Assembly: GCA_016191785.1 (NCBI GenBank)
Contig: JACPVJ010000082.1
Location: 62,001-126,000 of the forward strand
Source of the DNA: Myxococcales bacterium
GTDB taxonomy: Bacteria; Myxococcota_A; Polyangia; Polyangiales; Polyangiaceae
Length of the DNA: 64,000 nt
Direction of reading: 5' to 3'
Below are positions 18,411-29,784 of this stretch, one piece after another (positions within the stretch are counted from its first letter, which is position 1; every line of letters begins with the position of its first letter). The notes under the pieces are model-generated. The model searched no databases. It saw nothing but the letters and a program-made list of their open reading frames with translations, and was not told where the DNA came from. The position numbers were made by a program, and so were the translations under genes.

Positions 18411-21212
18411 TCAGCGCTGCGCCACTCGAGCTTCCGGGCTCAGGCCCTTGAGCATCGATCGCGCTTCCTGGCACCCGGGCCGCTCGGCGAGCAAGTCGTT
18501 CAGCGTCTTGATGGCGTCTTCGCGCTTGCCGACCTTGCGCTGCATGCTGGCCAGGAACATGCGCGACTCGATGCTCTTGTCGGCCGCCGTCCACCGCTTC
18601 GCGACGCGCAAGGCCTCGCCGTAGCCCTTCATCTGAGCTGCTGTCTCGCTCCAGGCCTTGAGCGCGCGGGGGTCCTTGCGGTGCTTCTTGCCGATCTTGC
18701 GGTACTCGTTGAAGGCCTTGACCTTCTTGCCGCTCTGCATGAGCTCTGCGGCCTTGGCCAGAGCCCCTTCGACGGGGTCGCCCTGCTTCACCGGCTGCGC
18801 GCTGAACATCTCGTCGTCCGCGGCGGCCTTCTTCTCGTCGACCTTCGCGGTCTCGGCCTGCTTCTCTTCGGCCTTCGCCACCTCGGCCTTCTCGGGCTCG
18901 GCCTCGGCCTTCTCGGGCTCGGCCTGCGCGACCTCTGCCTCGGCCTTCTCGGGCTGAGCCGGCTCCGCAGCCCCTTCCGTCGGCGCTTCGGCCGGGGCCG
19001 GTGTCGCAGCGGTCTCACCCGCGACGGCTTCGTCGCTCTCTTCGGTCGTGGGCTCTTCGGTGGGCGCGGCCTCGGCCGGGGCAGCCGCCACCGGGGCCGG
19101 CGGTGCGCCTTTGAGCCGCGCCACCGCGGCCCAGGCCTGGGCTCGGATTTCGGGCTTCGCGCCGGCGGTCCCGGCGAACGCGCCGATCGCGATCACCATC
19201 GCCCCGACGATGCCCAGACCGATGCGGCGACGACGACGGCGCTTCTCGTCGGGCTCACGCAGCGCGGCGTCGAGTGCCTCGCGCATTTCCTCGGCGTTCT
19301 GGAAACGGTCGTCGGAGCTCGGCTCCAGGGCTCGGGAGATGGTCTTGTCCAGCATCGTCGGTATTCCTCTCTGTGGTGCCCGTACGCGTGGCGCTTCGGG
19401 CTTGGTCATCGTCTTTTCGTGCAGCAGCGCCACCGTGCTCGGCGCGTCGAAGGGGAGTCGGCCGGTGACGAGCTCGTAGAGCACGGCTCCCAGGGCATAG
19501 AGATCGCTTCGGCCGTCCGACTCGCCGCCGCGAGCCTGCTCCGGCGCCATGTACTCGGGCGTACCGACCACCGAGAGCGCCTCGCCCTCGATCGCGGACT
19601 CGTCCAGATCCCGGGTGACCTTGGCGACGCCGAAGTCCAAGAGCTTCAGCGTGCCGTCGACGGTCAAGAACAGGTTCGCCGGCTTGATGTCGCGGTGCAC
19701 GACACCAGCGGCGTGCGCCGCCTCGAGCGCGAGGGAGGCTTGGACGCCGATCCGCGCCGCTTCGCGCCAGTCGAACACTTCGCCACGGGCAAGACGTCGG
19801 TCGAGGGTCTCGCCCTCGAGCAGCTCCATGGCGTAGAACGCGCGCCCGTCGGCGGTGAACCCGAAGTCGACCAGGCGCACCAGGTTCTCGTGCTCGACCC
19901 GAGCAATCGCGCGGGCCTCGGCCCGCAGTCGTTCGGAGGCGGCGCTGGACGACTGCTCCGCCGACAGCACCTTGACCGCCATGCGCCGGCCGAGATCCAC
20001 GTGGCAGGCCTCGTGCACCACGCCCATGGCGCCCGCACCGATCTCGCGGATCAGGCGGAACCGCGTGCCCGGCAGGACGCCGGGCTCGACGTCGGCAGGC
20101 GCGGGCGTGGGCGACGGCGGGGGCAGCACCAGCCGGGGCTTTTCGAGTTTCTTCGCCTGGGCAACCAGCCGGACGAACTCGGCGCGGCTGCGTGCCGGTT
20201 CGGCAGGGTACATGCGCTGCATCAGCTGGCTGATGCGCGCGCGCACGCCGCGCTCGCCGTTGGACAGGCTGGGGGCACGCTTCATCAGCTCCACCAGGTC
20301 GGTGAGCGCCTCACGCGCCGACGGATAGCGCTCTTCGATACGCGTCGCGGTCAGCCGCGCGATGATCGAGTCGAGCTCCGGCGGCGCGTCGCAGAGGTGT
20401 GCGGCCGGCATCGGGAGCCGCTTGCCGGCGCCGACTGCCGCCAGGTGCTCGGACGCTTCGCCGCTGAGGAAGCGGCGACCGACCACCAGCTCCCAGAGCA
20501 TGATTCCGAACGCGTACAGATCCGCGGGGACGCCGCCGGGGGTGTTGTTCGCGACCTCGGGGGCCACGTAGCCGGGCTTGGCGAACACGATCCCGGCGAC
20601 GGTGTGACAGCGACGGTTCTCGCCCCGCGCGGTGCCGAAGTCGATCAACTTCACGTCACCGCTGTATCCGAGCATCACGTTCTGCGGGCTCAGGTCGCGG
20701 TGCACGATCTCGAGCGGACGCCCCGCAGCGTCCGTGCGCTCGTGCACGTGCCCGAGCGCCTCGGCCAGGGTGATGCCAATGGCCAGCGCCTCGGGCCAGC
20801 TGATGCGAGCGCCGAGCTGCTGAGCACGGGTCCGGACCTCGCCCAGGTTGCGCCCCTCGACGTGCTCGACCACCACGAAGGGCTGACCGCTGCCGTCATT
20901 GGCGGCTTCCAAGATCTGCGCAACCCCCGGGTGCTGCAGCTGGGCCTGGATCCGCGCCTCGTCGAGGAAGCGAGCCAGGAACGACTTGTCCCCCGCGTGC
21001 TCGCGCCGGATGATCTTGACCACGCAGGGTCGCTCGGCGCCCTCGATGGCGCCGGTCGCGGCCAGGAACACCTCGCCCATCCCCCCGCGGGCCATCAGCC
21101 GGAGCAGGGTGAGCCGACCGAACCGCCTGGGCAGGAGCTCCGCCGGGTCCTCGGCGGTGGTTGGATTCTTGCCCGATTTCACTGACTTCTGAGCAGGGGC
21201 CGGGTCGGACAT
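18411..21212 (-). CDS. Protein with two Ser/Thr kinase domains, a membrane helix and a TPR-like tail
   Basis: This 933-residue protein has two Hanks-type kinase domains in one chain. Kinase 1 (about 30-310) has lysine K66, a catalytic loop HRDLSPQN (171-178, with Ser for the usual Lys), DFG 191-193 and APE 217-219. Kinase 2 (about 384-650) has GAGAMG (392-397), K414, HRDIKPAN (506-513), DFG 526-528 and APE 556-558. Then come a basic stretch and one membrane helix (about 664-683), a long Ala/Pro/Glu/Lys-rich region (700-800), and a helical tail (815-930) resembling TPR repeats. The kinases would face the cytoplasm and the tail the periplasm. The ATG at 21212 is chosen because the upstream extension has no kinase character. 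Confidence 0.92.
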   Translation of the reverse strand: MSDPAPAQKSVKSGKNPTTAEDPAELLPRRFGRLTLLRLMARGGMGEVFLAATGAIEGAERPCVVKIIRREHAGDKSFLARFLDEARIQAQLQHPGVAQILEAANDGSGQPFVVVEHVEGRNLGEVRTRAQQLGARISWPEALAIGITLAEALGHVHERTDAAGRPLEIVHRDLSPQNVMLGYSGDVKLIDFGTARGENRRCHTVAGIVFAKPGYVAPEVANNTPGGVPADLYAFGIMLWELVVGRRFLSGEASEHLAAVGAGKRLPMPAAHLCDAPPELDSIIARLTATRIEERYPSAREALTDLVELMKRAPSLSNGERGVRARISQLMQRMYPAEPARSRAEFVRLVAQAKKLEKPRLVLPPPSPTPAPADVEPGVLPGTRFRLIREIGAGAMGVVHEACHVDLGRRMAVKVLSAEQSSSAASERLRAEARAIARVEHENLVRLVDFGFTADGRAFYAMELLEGETLDRRLARGEVFDWREAARIGVQASLALEAAHAAGVVHRDIKPANLFLTVDGTLKLLDFGVAKVTRDLDESAIEGEALSVVGTPEYMAPEQARGGESDGRSDLYALGAVLYELVTGRLPFDAPSTVALLHEKTMTKPEAPRVRAPQRGIPTMLDKTISRALEPSSDDRFQNAEEMREALDAALREPDEKRRRRRRIGLGIVGAMVIAIGAFAGTAGAKPEIRAQAWAAVARLKGAPPAPVAAAPAEAAPTEEPTTEESDEAVAGETAATPAPAEAPTEGAAEPAQPEKAEAEVAQAEPEKAEAEPEKAEVAKAEEKQAETAKVDEKKAAADDEMFSAQPVKQGDPVEGALAKAAELMQSGKKVKAFNEYRKIGKKHRKDPRALKAWSETAAQMKGYGEALRVAKRWTAADKSIESRMFLASMQRKVGKREDAIKTLNDLLAERPGCQEARSMLKGLSPEARVAQR

Positions 21213-21296
21213 GGGCGCATGGTGCCAATGTAGGCGCAGGTGGCCAACTAAACGACACCACGGGCCGGAGCGGGAAGATCCGGTGAGCGAGCCCGG

Positions 21297-21324
21297 TTGA
21301 GAGTCGGGTCGCTCGGAGTAGACT
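21297..21324 (+). promoter_or_regulatory. Possible sigma70-type promoter
   Basis: TTGAGA (21297-21302) and TAGACT (21319-21324) are separated by 16 nt and lie 12 nt before the ATG at 21337. The boxes match the consensus at 5/6 and 4/6 positions. The leader would be very short. The site is in the divergent region between the kinase and the small exported protein. Confidence 0.35.
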
Positions 21325-21336
21325 CCGCGGGCTTCG

Positions 21337-21756
21337 ATGACTGCTCGCCGCATCGTCCACATCACCGGTCGCGCCACGGCGCGCGGCCTCGCCGTGCTCG
21401 CGGCGGTGGTGGTGTTGTTCGTGAGCGGGGTCGCGGCGGCCGCGCCCGCGCCGATGTGCGACGAGCACGCGCAGAGCATCGCCGCGCCGTTTCCGATCTT
21501 CCCGTCCCATTTCGGCGAGGCGAGCGCGAGCAGGCCCTGCCTGGGCAAGCACAAGTTCGAGCTCGGCCACGCCCCGACCCCCGAGCGCGAACAGCCCGGG
21601 AGCGTTGCCGCCCACGGCGTCGATCGCGCGCCCCCGGCCGTCCACTTTCAGGTCGTCCGCGACCGAGGTCGAGTCCTGACTCCGCGCGCGCCCGAGCGCG
21701 CCTTGCCGCGTCACGGTTTCTCGAGCGACGTGTTCCGACCTCCCCGGTCGCGCTGA
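21337..21756 (+). CDS. Small exported or membrane-anchored protein of unknown function (139 aa)
   Basis: The product is not recognised. Residues 12-38 form a strong hydrophobic leader (GRATARGLAVLAAVVVLFVS then AAAAPAP), so it is secreted or anchored. The mature part is basic, with two Cys (in PMCDEHAQ and RPCLGKH) and Pro/Arg-rich ends. It is divergent from the double-kinase gene and 174 bp before the triple-DsbA pair on the same strand. Coding potential is supported by the signal peptide and a plausible promoter, not by homology. Confidence 0.5.
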   Translation: MTARRIVHITGRATARGLAVLAAVVVLFVSGVAAAAPAPMCDEHAQSIAAPFPIFPSHFGEASASRPCLGKHKFELGHAPTPEREQPGSVAAHGVDRAPPAVHFQVVRDRGRVLTPRAPERALPRHGFSSDVFRPPRSR

Positions 21757-21930
21757 CCGTCGTCCGCTCACGCACTCGCTCGCGCCCCGCGCGCGAGCAT
21801 GAACCTCATGGGTGTCGGGCTTCCCCGCACCCGGCTGAGAGCACGTCGTGCGTCGCGCCCCGCTCTGGGACGCGGCGCCGGCGGTGCTCGAAGACTTGCT
21901 CTCGATTCGAGTATTTTTCAGGAGATTGAA

Positions 21931-23901
21931 ATGAACAAAGGAACAGCAATCGTAGGCTTCTTCCTCTGCTTTTTGGCAGGGATGGGCCTCATGTGGGGCG
22001 TCGACCGCAGCAAGGGCGTCGCGATCAGCGCCGAGGGGGCCGAAGGCGGCTCGCTCGACCACAGCGCCGCGCCCATCCCCGTGACCAGCAAAGACCCAAG
22101 CTGGGGCAACGCGGACGCACCGGTCACCATCGTGGAGATCAGCGACTTCCAGTGCCCCTTCTGCAGCCGCGTCGGACCGACGATGAAGCAGATCAAGGAC
22201 ACCTATGGTCCGCAGAAGGTCCGCATCGTCTGGAAACACCAGCCGCTGCCCTTCCACGACAAGGCACGTCCGGCGCACGAAGCCGCCGCGGCGGTCCACG
22301 CCATCGCGGGCAACGACGCGTTCTGGAAGTTCCACGACAGCGCGTTTGCCAACGCTCAGGCGCTGACCCCCGAGAACTTCGAGAAGTGGGCGCAGGCCGC
22401 CGGCGTCGACATGGCGAAGTTCAAGGAGGCGGTCGCTACCAAGAAGTACGCCGCCAAGGTCGACGAGGACATGGCGATGGCCAACAAGGTGGGAGCGAAC
22501 GGCACGCCGGCGTTCCGCATCAACGGCGTCACCGTCGTGGGCGCGCAGCCCTTCGAGAAGTTCAAAGAGGTCATCGACGCCCAGCTGGCCGAGGCGCAGA
22601 AGCTGGTCGCCGCCGGCACGCCGAAGGACAAGGTCTACGTCGAGCTGACCAAGAAGAACGCCGCCGCGAGCCCCGAGGCCGCTGCGGACCGCAAGCCCGC
22701 CGAGCCGGCCAAGCCCCAGCAGCCGCCGCCCGAGGACACCACCGTCTACAAGGTCAACATCAACCCCGACGACCCGATCCTGGGACCGAAGGACGCGCTG
22801 GTCACGATCGTGCAGTGGTCGGACTACCAGTGTCCGTTCTGCAAGCGCGTGGAAGACACGATGAAGCAGGTCGTCGACACCTACAAGAACGACGTCCGCG
22901 TGGTCTGGAAGGACAACGCGCTGCCGTTCCACCCCCGCGCCATCCCGGCCGCGTACGTCGCCATCGCCAACTACAAGGCGAAGGGTGACAAGGGCTTCTG
23001 GGACGCGCACCACGCGCTGTTCGAGAGCGCGCCGAAGCTCGAGGACGACGACCTCAAGGCCGTCGCCGAGAAGCTCGGTCTCTCGTGGGATACCATCAAG
23101 AAGGACATCGAAGCCAAGAAGTACGCGGCCAAGATCGATCTCAACATGGAGCAGGCGAGCGACCTGGACGCGCGCGGCACGCCGGCGTTCTTCATCAACG
23201 GCCGCAAGCTCAGCGGCGCTCAGCCCTTCGACGCGTTCAAGAAGCTGATCGACGGCGAGCTCGAGAAGGCCAAGGGCCTGGTCGCCAAGGGCACGCCCAA
23301 GGCGAAGGTCTACGAAGAGATCATGAAAGAGGGCAAGGAGCCCCCGCCGCCCGAGAAGAAGGAAGTCCCGCCGCCCGAGGCCGACAATGCGTACAAGGGT
23401 GGCAAGGACGCCAAGGTCGTGATCCAGCTGTGGAGCGACTACGAGTGCCCGTTCTGCAAGCGGGTCGAGCCGACGGTGACCGAGATCGAGAAGGAGTACG
23501 GCACCAAGGTGAAGATCGTCTGGCGTGACCTGCCCCTGCCCTTCCACCAGAATGCTCCGGGCGCAGCTCAGGCTGCCCGCGAGGCCTACGCTCAGAAGGG
23601 CAACGCCGGCTTCTGGAAGTTCCATGCCAAGCTCTTCGAGGCCTCGGGCTCGCCCGACGGGCTGAAGCGCCCGGGCCTGGACAAGATCGCCGAAGAGCTG
23701 GGCCTCGACATGGCGAAGTTCAAGGACGCCATGGACAGCGGCAAGCACAAGGCCCGCGTCGAGAAGGACGCCGAGGTCGCCAACAAGGCCGGGGTCAGCG
23801 GCACCCCGTCGTTCGTCATCAACGGCTATTACATCAGCGGTGCGCAACCGATCAGCGCCTTCAAGAAGGTGATCGGCCGCGCGATGAAGGAAGCCAAGTA
23901 G
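21931..23901 (+). CDS. Membrane-anchored protein with three DsbA-like thioredoxin domains
   Basis: The 656-residue chain has an N-terminal membrane helix (about residues 6-23) and three copies of a DsbA/Thioredoxin_4 domain. Active sites are CPFC at 75-78, 301-304 and 506-509. Each copy ends with a cis-Pro loop (NGTPAF, RGTPAF, SGTPSF) followed by ING and SGAQP- or VGAQP-type motifs. Lys/Pro/Glu-rich linkers (about 245-275 and 465-485) separate the copies. The family makes or rearranges disulfides in extracytoplasmic proteins. A CAGGAGA site 5-12 nt upstream fixes the ATG at 21931; an upstream frame from 21799 is not protein-like. Its stop shares a base with the next gene's GTG. Confidence 0.93.
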   Translation: MNKGTAIVGFFLCFLAGMGLMWGVDRSKGVAISAEGAEGGSLDHSAAPIPVTSKDPSWGNADAPVTIVEISDFQCPFCSRVGPTMKQIKDTYGPQKVRIVWKHQPLPFHDKARPAHEAAAAVHAIAGNDAFWKFHDSAFANAQALTPENFEKWAQAAGVDMAKFKEAVATKKYAAKVDEDMAMANKVGANGTPAFRINGVTVVGAQPFEKFKEVIDAQLAEAQKLVAAGTPKDKVYVELTKKNAAASPEAAADRKPAEPAKPQQPPPEDTTVYKVNINPDDPILGPKDALVTIVQWSDYQCPFCKRVEDTMKQVVDTYKNDVRVVWKDNALPFHPRAIPAAYVAIANYKAKGDKGFWDAHHALFESAPKLEDDDLKAVAEKLGLSWDTIKKDIEAKKYAAKIDLNMEQASDLDARGTPAFFINGRKLSGAQPFDAFKKLIDGELEKAKGLVAKGTPKAKVYEEIMKEGKEPPPPEKKEVPPPEADNAYKGGKDAKVVIQLWSDYECPFCKRVEPTVTEIEKEYGTKVKIVWRDLPLPFHQNAPGAAQAAREAYAQKGNAGFWKFHAKLFEASGSPDGLKRPGLDKIAEELGLDMAKFKDAMDSGKHKARVEKDAEVANKAGVSGTPSFVINGYYISGAQPISAFKKVIGRAMKEAK

Positions 23902-25946
23902 TGACGAGCCGCCGAGCAGCGAAGGCCCTCTTCGTCGTCGTGCTGACGCTGCTCGGCGTCGCGTGTGGGGGGAGCTCTGGCTCCCCCTTGCGCGCGAAGT
24001 CTGCCAAGTCGACCGAGGTCGACCTGGCCCAACCGACGACGAACGACGGCGCCGCGACCACCGAAGGGTCCGGCGCCTGGGGCAGCTCGGCGACGCCGGG
24101 CGCCAGCAGCAACCAAGTGCCCGTCGACGGGCGCGATGCGGTGTGGGGCGCAGGGGACGCGCCGGTCACCGTGATGATCTTCACGGACTTCCAGTGTCCG
24201 TTCTGCTCCCGCGCGCATCCCCGCGTGGCGCAGCTGATGCGTGAGTACGGGCCCAAGCGGCTGCGCGTCGTGTTCAAGCACTACCCGCTGCCGTTCCACC
24301 AGGACGCGGGGCCCGCCGCCATGGCGGCCCAGGCGGTGTACCAGGTGGGCGGGGCTTCGGCCTTCTTCGCCTACGTCGATCTGCTCTTCCAGGGGCAGTC
24401 GCAGCTCTCGGACGCGAACCTACTGTCTTGGGGCGCGCAGGTCGGAGTCGACCGGAGCACCCTGATCCGGGTAGCCACGTCGAAGGAGACGCAGGCCAAG
24501 ATCGACGCGGATCTGGCGCTGGCGCAGCGCCTGGGCGTCCGCGGCACGCCGGCGTTCCTGATCAACGGCGACCGCGTGGTCGGCGCCCAGCCCTACGAGG
24601 CCTTCAAAGAGCGGGTCGATCGCGAGCTCGCCGTCGCACAGAAGCTCCGCGACAAGGGCGTGGCGCCCTCGGGCATCTACGCGGCCCGCGTCGCAGAGAA
24701 CTTCCGGGCACCCGAGCCCGACGGCGAGGGCGACGCGCCGGCACCGCGCAAGGCGGCGGCCTTGCCCGACACCACGCTGTGGAAGGTGCCCCTCGCCAAG
24801 TCGCCCACCCTCGGCCCCGCCGACGCGCTGGTCACCCTGGTCGAGTTCTCGGACTACGAGTGTCCGTACTGCAAGAAGGCGCACAAGACGGTGGACGAGC
24901 TCTTGCGCCGGTACCCGGGGAAGCTCCGTGTGGTGTTCAAGCACCAGCCACTGCCGTTCCACAAGCGGGCGTTGCCCGCCGCGCATCTGGCGATGGAGGC
25001 CCGGGCGCAGCGGGGCGACAAGGGTTTCTGGGAGGCCACCAAGCTGATCTTCGAAGCGTCGCCCCAGCTCGAGGACGACGACCTCATGGCCATCGCTCGG
25101 CAGATGAAGCTGAACGAGGCGCGCGTGAAGGCGGCGCTGTCCAAAGAGACTCACAAGGCGGCCATCGAGGCCGACGGCGATCTGGCCGAGGACGTCGGCG
25201 CGCGCGGAACCCCCACCTTCTACGTCAACGGGAAGAAGCTCTCGGGCGCCCAGCCCATCGAGAAGTTCGAGGCGTTGATCGGCGCCGAGCTCTCGGCAGC
25301 GACCGCCAAGGTCAGCGCCGGCACTCCGGCCACGCGGCTCTACGCCGACCTGATCGCGGGGGGCGCCTCCGGAAAGCCCCTCGAGCTGGCCACCTCGACC
25401 CCCGCCGTCGACAAGAAGAACCCGAGCAAGGGGCCGGCGAAGGCAGCGGTCACGGTGCAGGTCTTCTCGGATTTCCAGTGCCCCTTCTGCTCGCGGGTCG
25501 TGCCAACCCTGGCGCAGATCGAGAAACAGTACGCGGGCCGCGTCCGCATCGTGTGGCGCAACTCGCCTCTGCCGTTCCATCAAGACGCGCGACCGGCGGC
25601 CATGGCCGCGATGGAAGCGTTCGCCCAGCAGGGGGACGCCGGGTTCTGGAAGATGCACGACCTGCTCTTCGCCAATCAGTCGTCCCTCGATCAGGCGTCC
25701 CTCGAGGGCTACGGGCGCAAGATCGGGCTCGACACGGTGAAGCTCCGTGCCGCCCTCGCGGGGGGCGTCCACGAGAGCGCCCTGGTCGCGGACGAAGCGG
25801 CCGCCAAGGCCGCGGGCGCCAGCGGCACCCCGTCGTTCGTGATCAACGGCTATGCAATCAGCGGGGCGCAGCCGCTGCGCGCGTTCAAGAAGGTGATCGA
25901 CCGCGCCCTCGAGGACGCGAAGCTGGGTCGCGCCGCGGCCCCGTGA
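23901..25946 (+). CDS. Lipoprotein with three DsbA-like thioredoxin domains
   Basis: This 681-residue paralogue of the preceding gene has a lipoprotein leader (LLGVAC, Cys22) and three further DsbA-like domains. Their active sites are CPFC at 99-102, CPYC in SDYECPYCKK in the middle domain, and CPFC in SDFQCPFCSR in the last, with cis-Pro loops RGTPAF, RGTPTF and SGTPSF. Each domain keeps the LPFH motif (KHYPLPFHQD, KHQPLPFHKR, NSPLPFHQD). The GTG start overlaps the upstream stop by one base, so both proteins should be made together. The stop is one base from the convergent kinase gene. Confidence 0.93.
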   Translation: MTSRRAAKALFVVVLTLLGVACGGSSGSPLRAKSAKSTEVDLAQPTTNDGAATTEGSGAWGSSATPGASSNQVPVDGRDAVWGAGDAPVTVMIFTDFQCPFCSRAHPRVAQLMREYGPKRLRVVFKHYPLPFHQDAGPAAMAAQAVYQVGGASAFFAYVDLLFQGQSQLSDANLLSWGAQVGVDRSTLIRVATSKETQAKIDADLALAQRLGVRGTPAFLINGDRVVGAQPYEAFKERVDRELAVAQKLRDKGVAPSGIYAARVAENFRAPEPDGEGDAPAPRKAAALPDTTLWKVPLAKSPTLGPADALVTLVEFSDYECPYCKKAHKTVDELLRRYPGKLRVVFKHQPLPFHKRALPAAHLAMEARAQRGDKGFWEATKLIFEASPQLEDDDLMAIARQMKLNEARVKAALSKETHKAAIEADGDLAEDVGARGTPTFYVNGKKLSGAQPIEKFEALIGAELSAATAKVSAGTPATRLYADLIAGGASGKPLELATSTPAVDKKNPSKGPAKAAVTVQVFSDFQCPFCSRVVPTLAQIEKQYAGRVRIVWRNSPLPFHQDARPAAMAAMEAFAQQGDAGFWKMHDLLFANQSSLDQASLEGYGRKIGLDTVKLRAALAGGVHESALVADEAAAKAAGASGTPSFVINGYAISGAQPLRAFKKVIDRALEDAKLGRAAAP

Positions 25947-25947
25947 G

Positions 25948-28092
<2,145 letters not shown>

Positions 28093-28135
28093 GCGAATCG
28101 GCGTGGTCTAGCTGAGCTCGGGCACCCGGAGGCGA

Positions 28136-29623
28136 TCAGTACGGGTTGTCGCTGGTGTTCGCCGGCGGCGGCGGCTTCGGCGCGACAGGCGGCGGCGCGA
28201 CAGGCGGCGGCGGCTTCGGCGCGACAGGCGGTGGCGCGACAGGCGGCGGCGGCTTCGGCGCCGGGGGCTTCGGCACAGCCACGGCTACCGGAGGCGGTTT
28301 CGGCGCGGGCGGCGGCGGTGCGGCGCTCTTCTCGGGCGTGGCCACGGGGGCAGCCGACGGCTCGGGCTTCGCGCTGGCGGTCTCGGTCGGCGTCGGCGCC
28401 GGGGTCGCGACCGGCGTAGGCGTCGGCGCGGGCTCGGCGGTCTTGACCGGGGTCGCTGCCGCGGTCGGCTCCGCGGGAGGCGTCGGGGCCGTGGGCTTCT
28501 CGCGAGTGAACATGAACACCGCACCGGCGATCACACCGACCGCCACCAGAAGCCCGATGGTCTTTCCGGCGCCCCCGCCGCTGGCTCGAGCCTCGGGCAG
28601 CACGGCGGGCGCTGGGCGGACGCTGGCGGCGGGGCGAGCGCTGTCCTTCTTCTCGACGCGCGACTCGGGCGGCGGGGCGGGCTCGGGACGGACCGACGGC
28701 TTCTTCTCTTCCGCCCGGGGACGCTCGCTCTTCGCGGCGGCCGGCGGCTCGCTCCGGCGTTCGGCGGGCGCTTCGCTCTTGGCAGCGACTGGAGCCTCGC
28801 TCGCCGGCTTCTCGGCTGGTTTTTCGGTGGGCTTGGGAGCGGGAGCCGCCGCCTCGCCGACCTCTTCCATCGAACCGCCCGCTTCACGCAGCGCGTCCTT
28901 CAAGAGCTCGGCAGCCTGTTTCATGACCGTGCGGTCCTCGGGCGGAGGCATGTCCTTCTCGGACTCGGTCTTGGGGAAGAACGACGACTCTTCCTTCGCA
29001 GGCGGCGTGGACTCCGCCGGCCTGGGCGGCGTGGCCGACTGGCCCACGGCCCCGAGGCCGATCATGGTCGACTTGCGCTTCTGCCCTTCGCCGGGCTTGG
29101 GCCCGGTCGTGGTGACCGCGGGCACGGACGGCGTCGCTGCTTTGGGAGCAGCCGACGGCGAGGGCCCAGCGGTCGGGGCCTTGGTGATGGGCTTGACCGC
29201 GGCGGGGGCCGTAGAAGGGATCGCCGCGGCTGGCTTGCCTGCGGCCTCGGCCTCTCCCGCCTCGAACGCCGCCCCGCCTTCGCCGCGCCCTTTGACGAGG
29301 GTGTCGATGACTTTGGTCGAATCGTCGTCGATCTTGATGAACTTCACGCCCATGCCGGCGGGCCGCTCGTCGTCGTTGTCCGTGGCATCGCGCTTCCAGA
29401 CCACGCGCCCGACGCCCTGCATCACCTTCTTGTCCTCGGCGATCTTCACCTCGAACTTGAGCAGGGTGCCCGGCGGGAACGGCGACGGCGTCTTGATGAA
29501 CATGCCGCCCCGGCTGACGTCGTGGGAGTGGTGCTCGATGAACTCGTCGAGGGTCGCGCTCTTGTAGCGGACCGTCATCGTCAGCACCTTCGCGCGCGGG
29601 TCTTTTCGCGTGTCCTGGGACAT
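28136..29623 (-). CDS. PilZ-domain protein with membrane helix and Pro-rich repeat tail
   Basis: Residues 1-110 form a PilZ-type domain of the kind frequent in myxobacteria (DEFIEHHSHDVSRGGMFIKT, PPGTLLKFEVK, GRVVWKR, GMGVKFI). PilZ domains often bind cyclic di-GMP, but the usual RxxxR is not evident here, only KDPRAKVL near the start. A 230-residue low-complexity region follows, then one membrane helix (TIGLLVAVGVIAGAVFMF) and a Pro/Val/Ala/Lys tail with a 13-residue period ending NTSDNPY. Predicted topology: PilZ in the cytoplasm, Pro-rich tail in the periplasm, recalling TonB-like spanners. Start ATG 29623 follows a GGAAGAGAG site. Confidence 0.85.
   Translation of the reverse strand: MSQDTRKDPRAKVLTMTVRYKSATLDEFIEHHSHDVSRGGMFIKTPSPFPPGTLLKFEVKIAEDKKVMQGVGRVVWKRDATDNDDERPAGMGVKFIKIDDDSTKVIDTLVKGRGEGGAAFEAGEAEAAGKPAAAIPSTAPAAVKPITKAPTAGPSPSAAPKAATPSVPAVTTTGPKPGEGQKRKSTMIGLGAVGQSATPPRPAESTPPAKEESSFFPKTESEKDMPPPEDRTVMKQAAELLKDALREAGGSMEEVGEAAAPAPKPTEKPAEKPASEAPVAAKSEAPAERRSEPPAAAKSERPRAEEKKPSVRPEPAPPPESRVEKKDSARPAASVRPAPAVLPEARASGGGAGKTIGLLVAVGVIAGAVFMFTREKPTAPTPPAEPTAAATPVKTAEPAPTPTPVATPAPTPTETASAKPEPSAAPVATPEKSAAPPPPAPKPPPVAVAVPKPPAPKPPPPVAPPPVAPKPPPPVAPPPVAPKPPPPANTSDNPY
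28173..28289 (-). repeat. 39-bp tandem repeats encoding the PilZ protein's Pro-rich tail
   Basis: The motif ggcttcggcgcgacaggcgg recurs at 28173, 28212 and, diverged, 28251, a 39-bp period equal to 13 residues (PPPVAPPPVAPKP type). Units lie end to end without spacers, so this is a protein-coding tandem repeat. The right boundary is approximate. Confidence 0.8.
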
Positions 29624-29784
29624 GAAACTCTCTTCCGTAACTCTGACGCACCGCTTCTCGGCGCGCTTGGGTGCCGGCGGGTGACCGGCGTTTCGAACGT
29701 TATCCTACCCCCACCGGCGCGGCGACCCCAAGTCCATCACGGGCGGCCGGCGGTGCAGCGCCCGTGTTAGCGTCGGCGGGCAGG

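Noticed and set aside
18681-21185. An 834-codon plus-strand open frame over the double-kinase gene
   Set aside because: It is antisense to intact kinase motifs and has no recognisable domain; a shadow.
20896-23847. A 983-codon minus-strand frame over the first triple-DsbA gene
   Set aside because: Antisense to three clear DsbA-like domains; low-complexity, with no family match.
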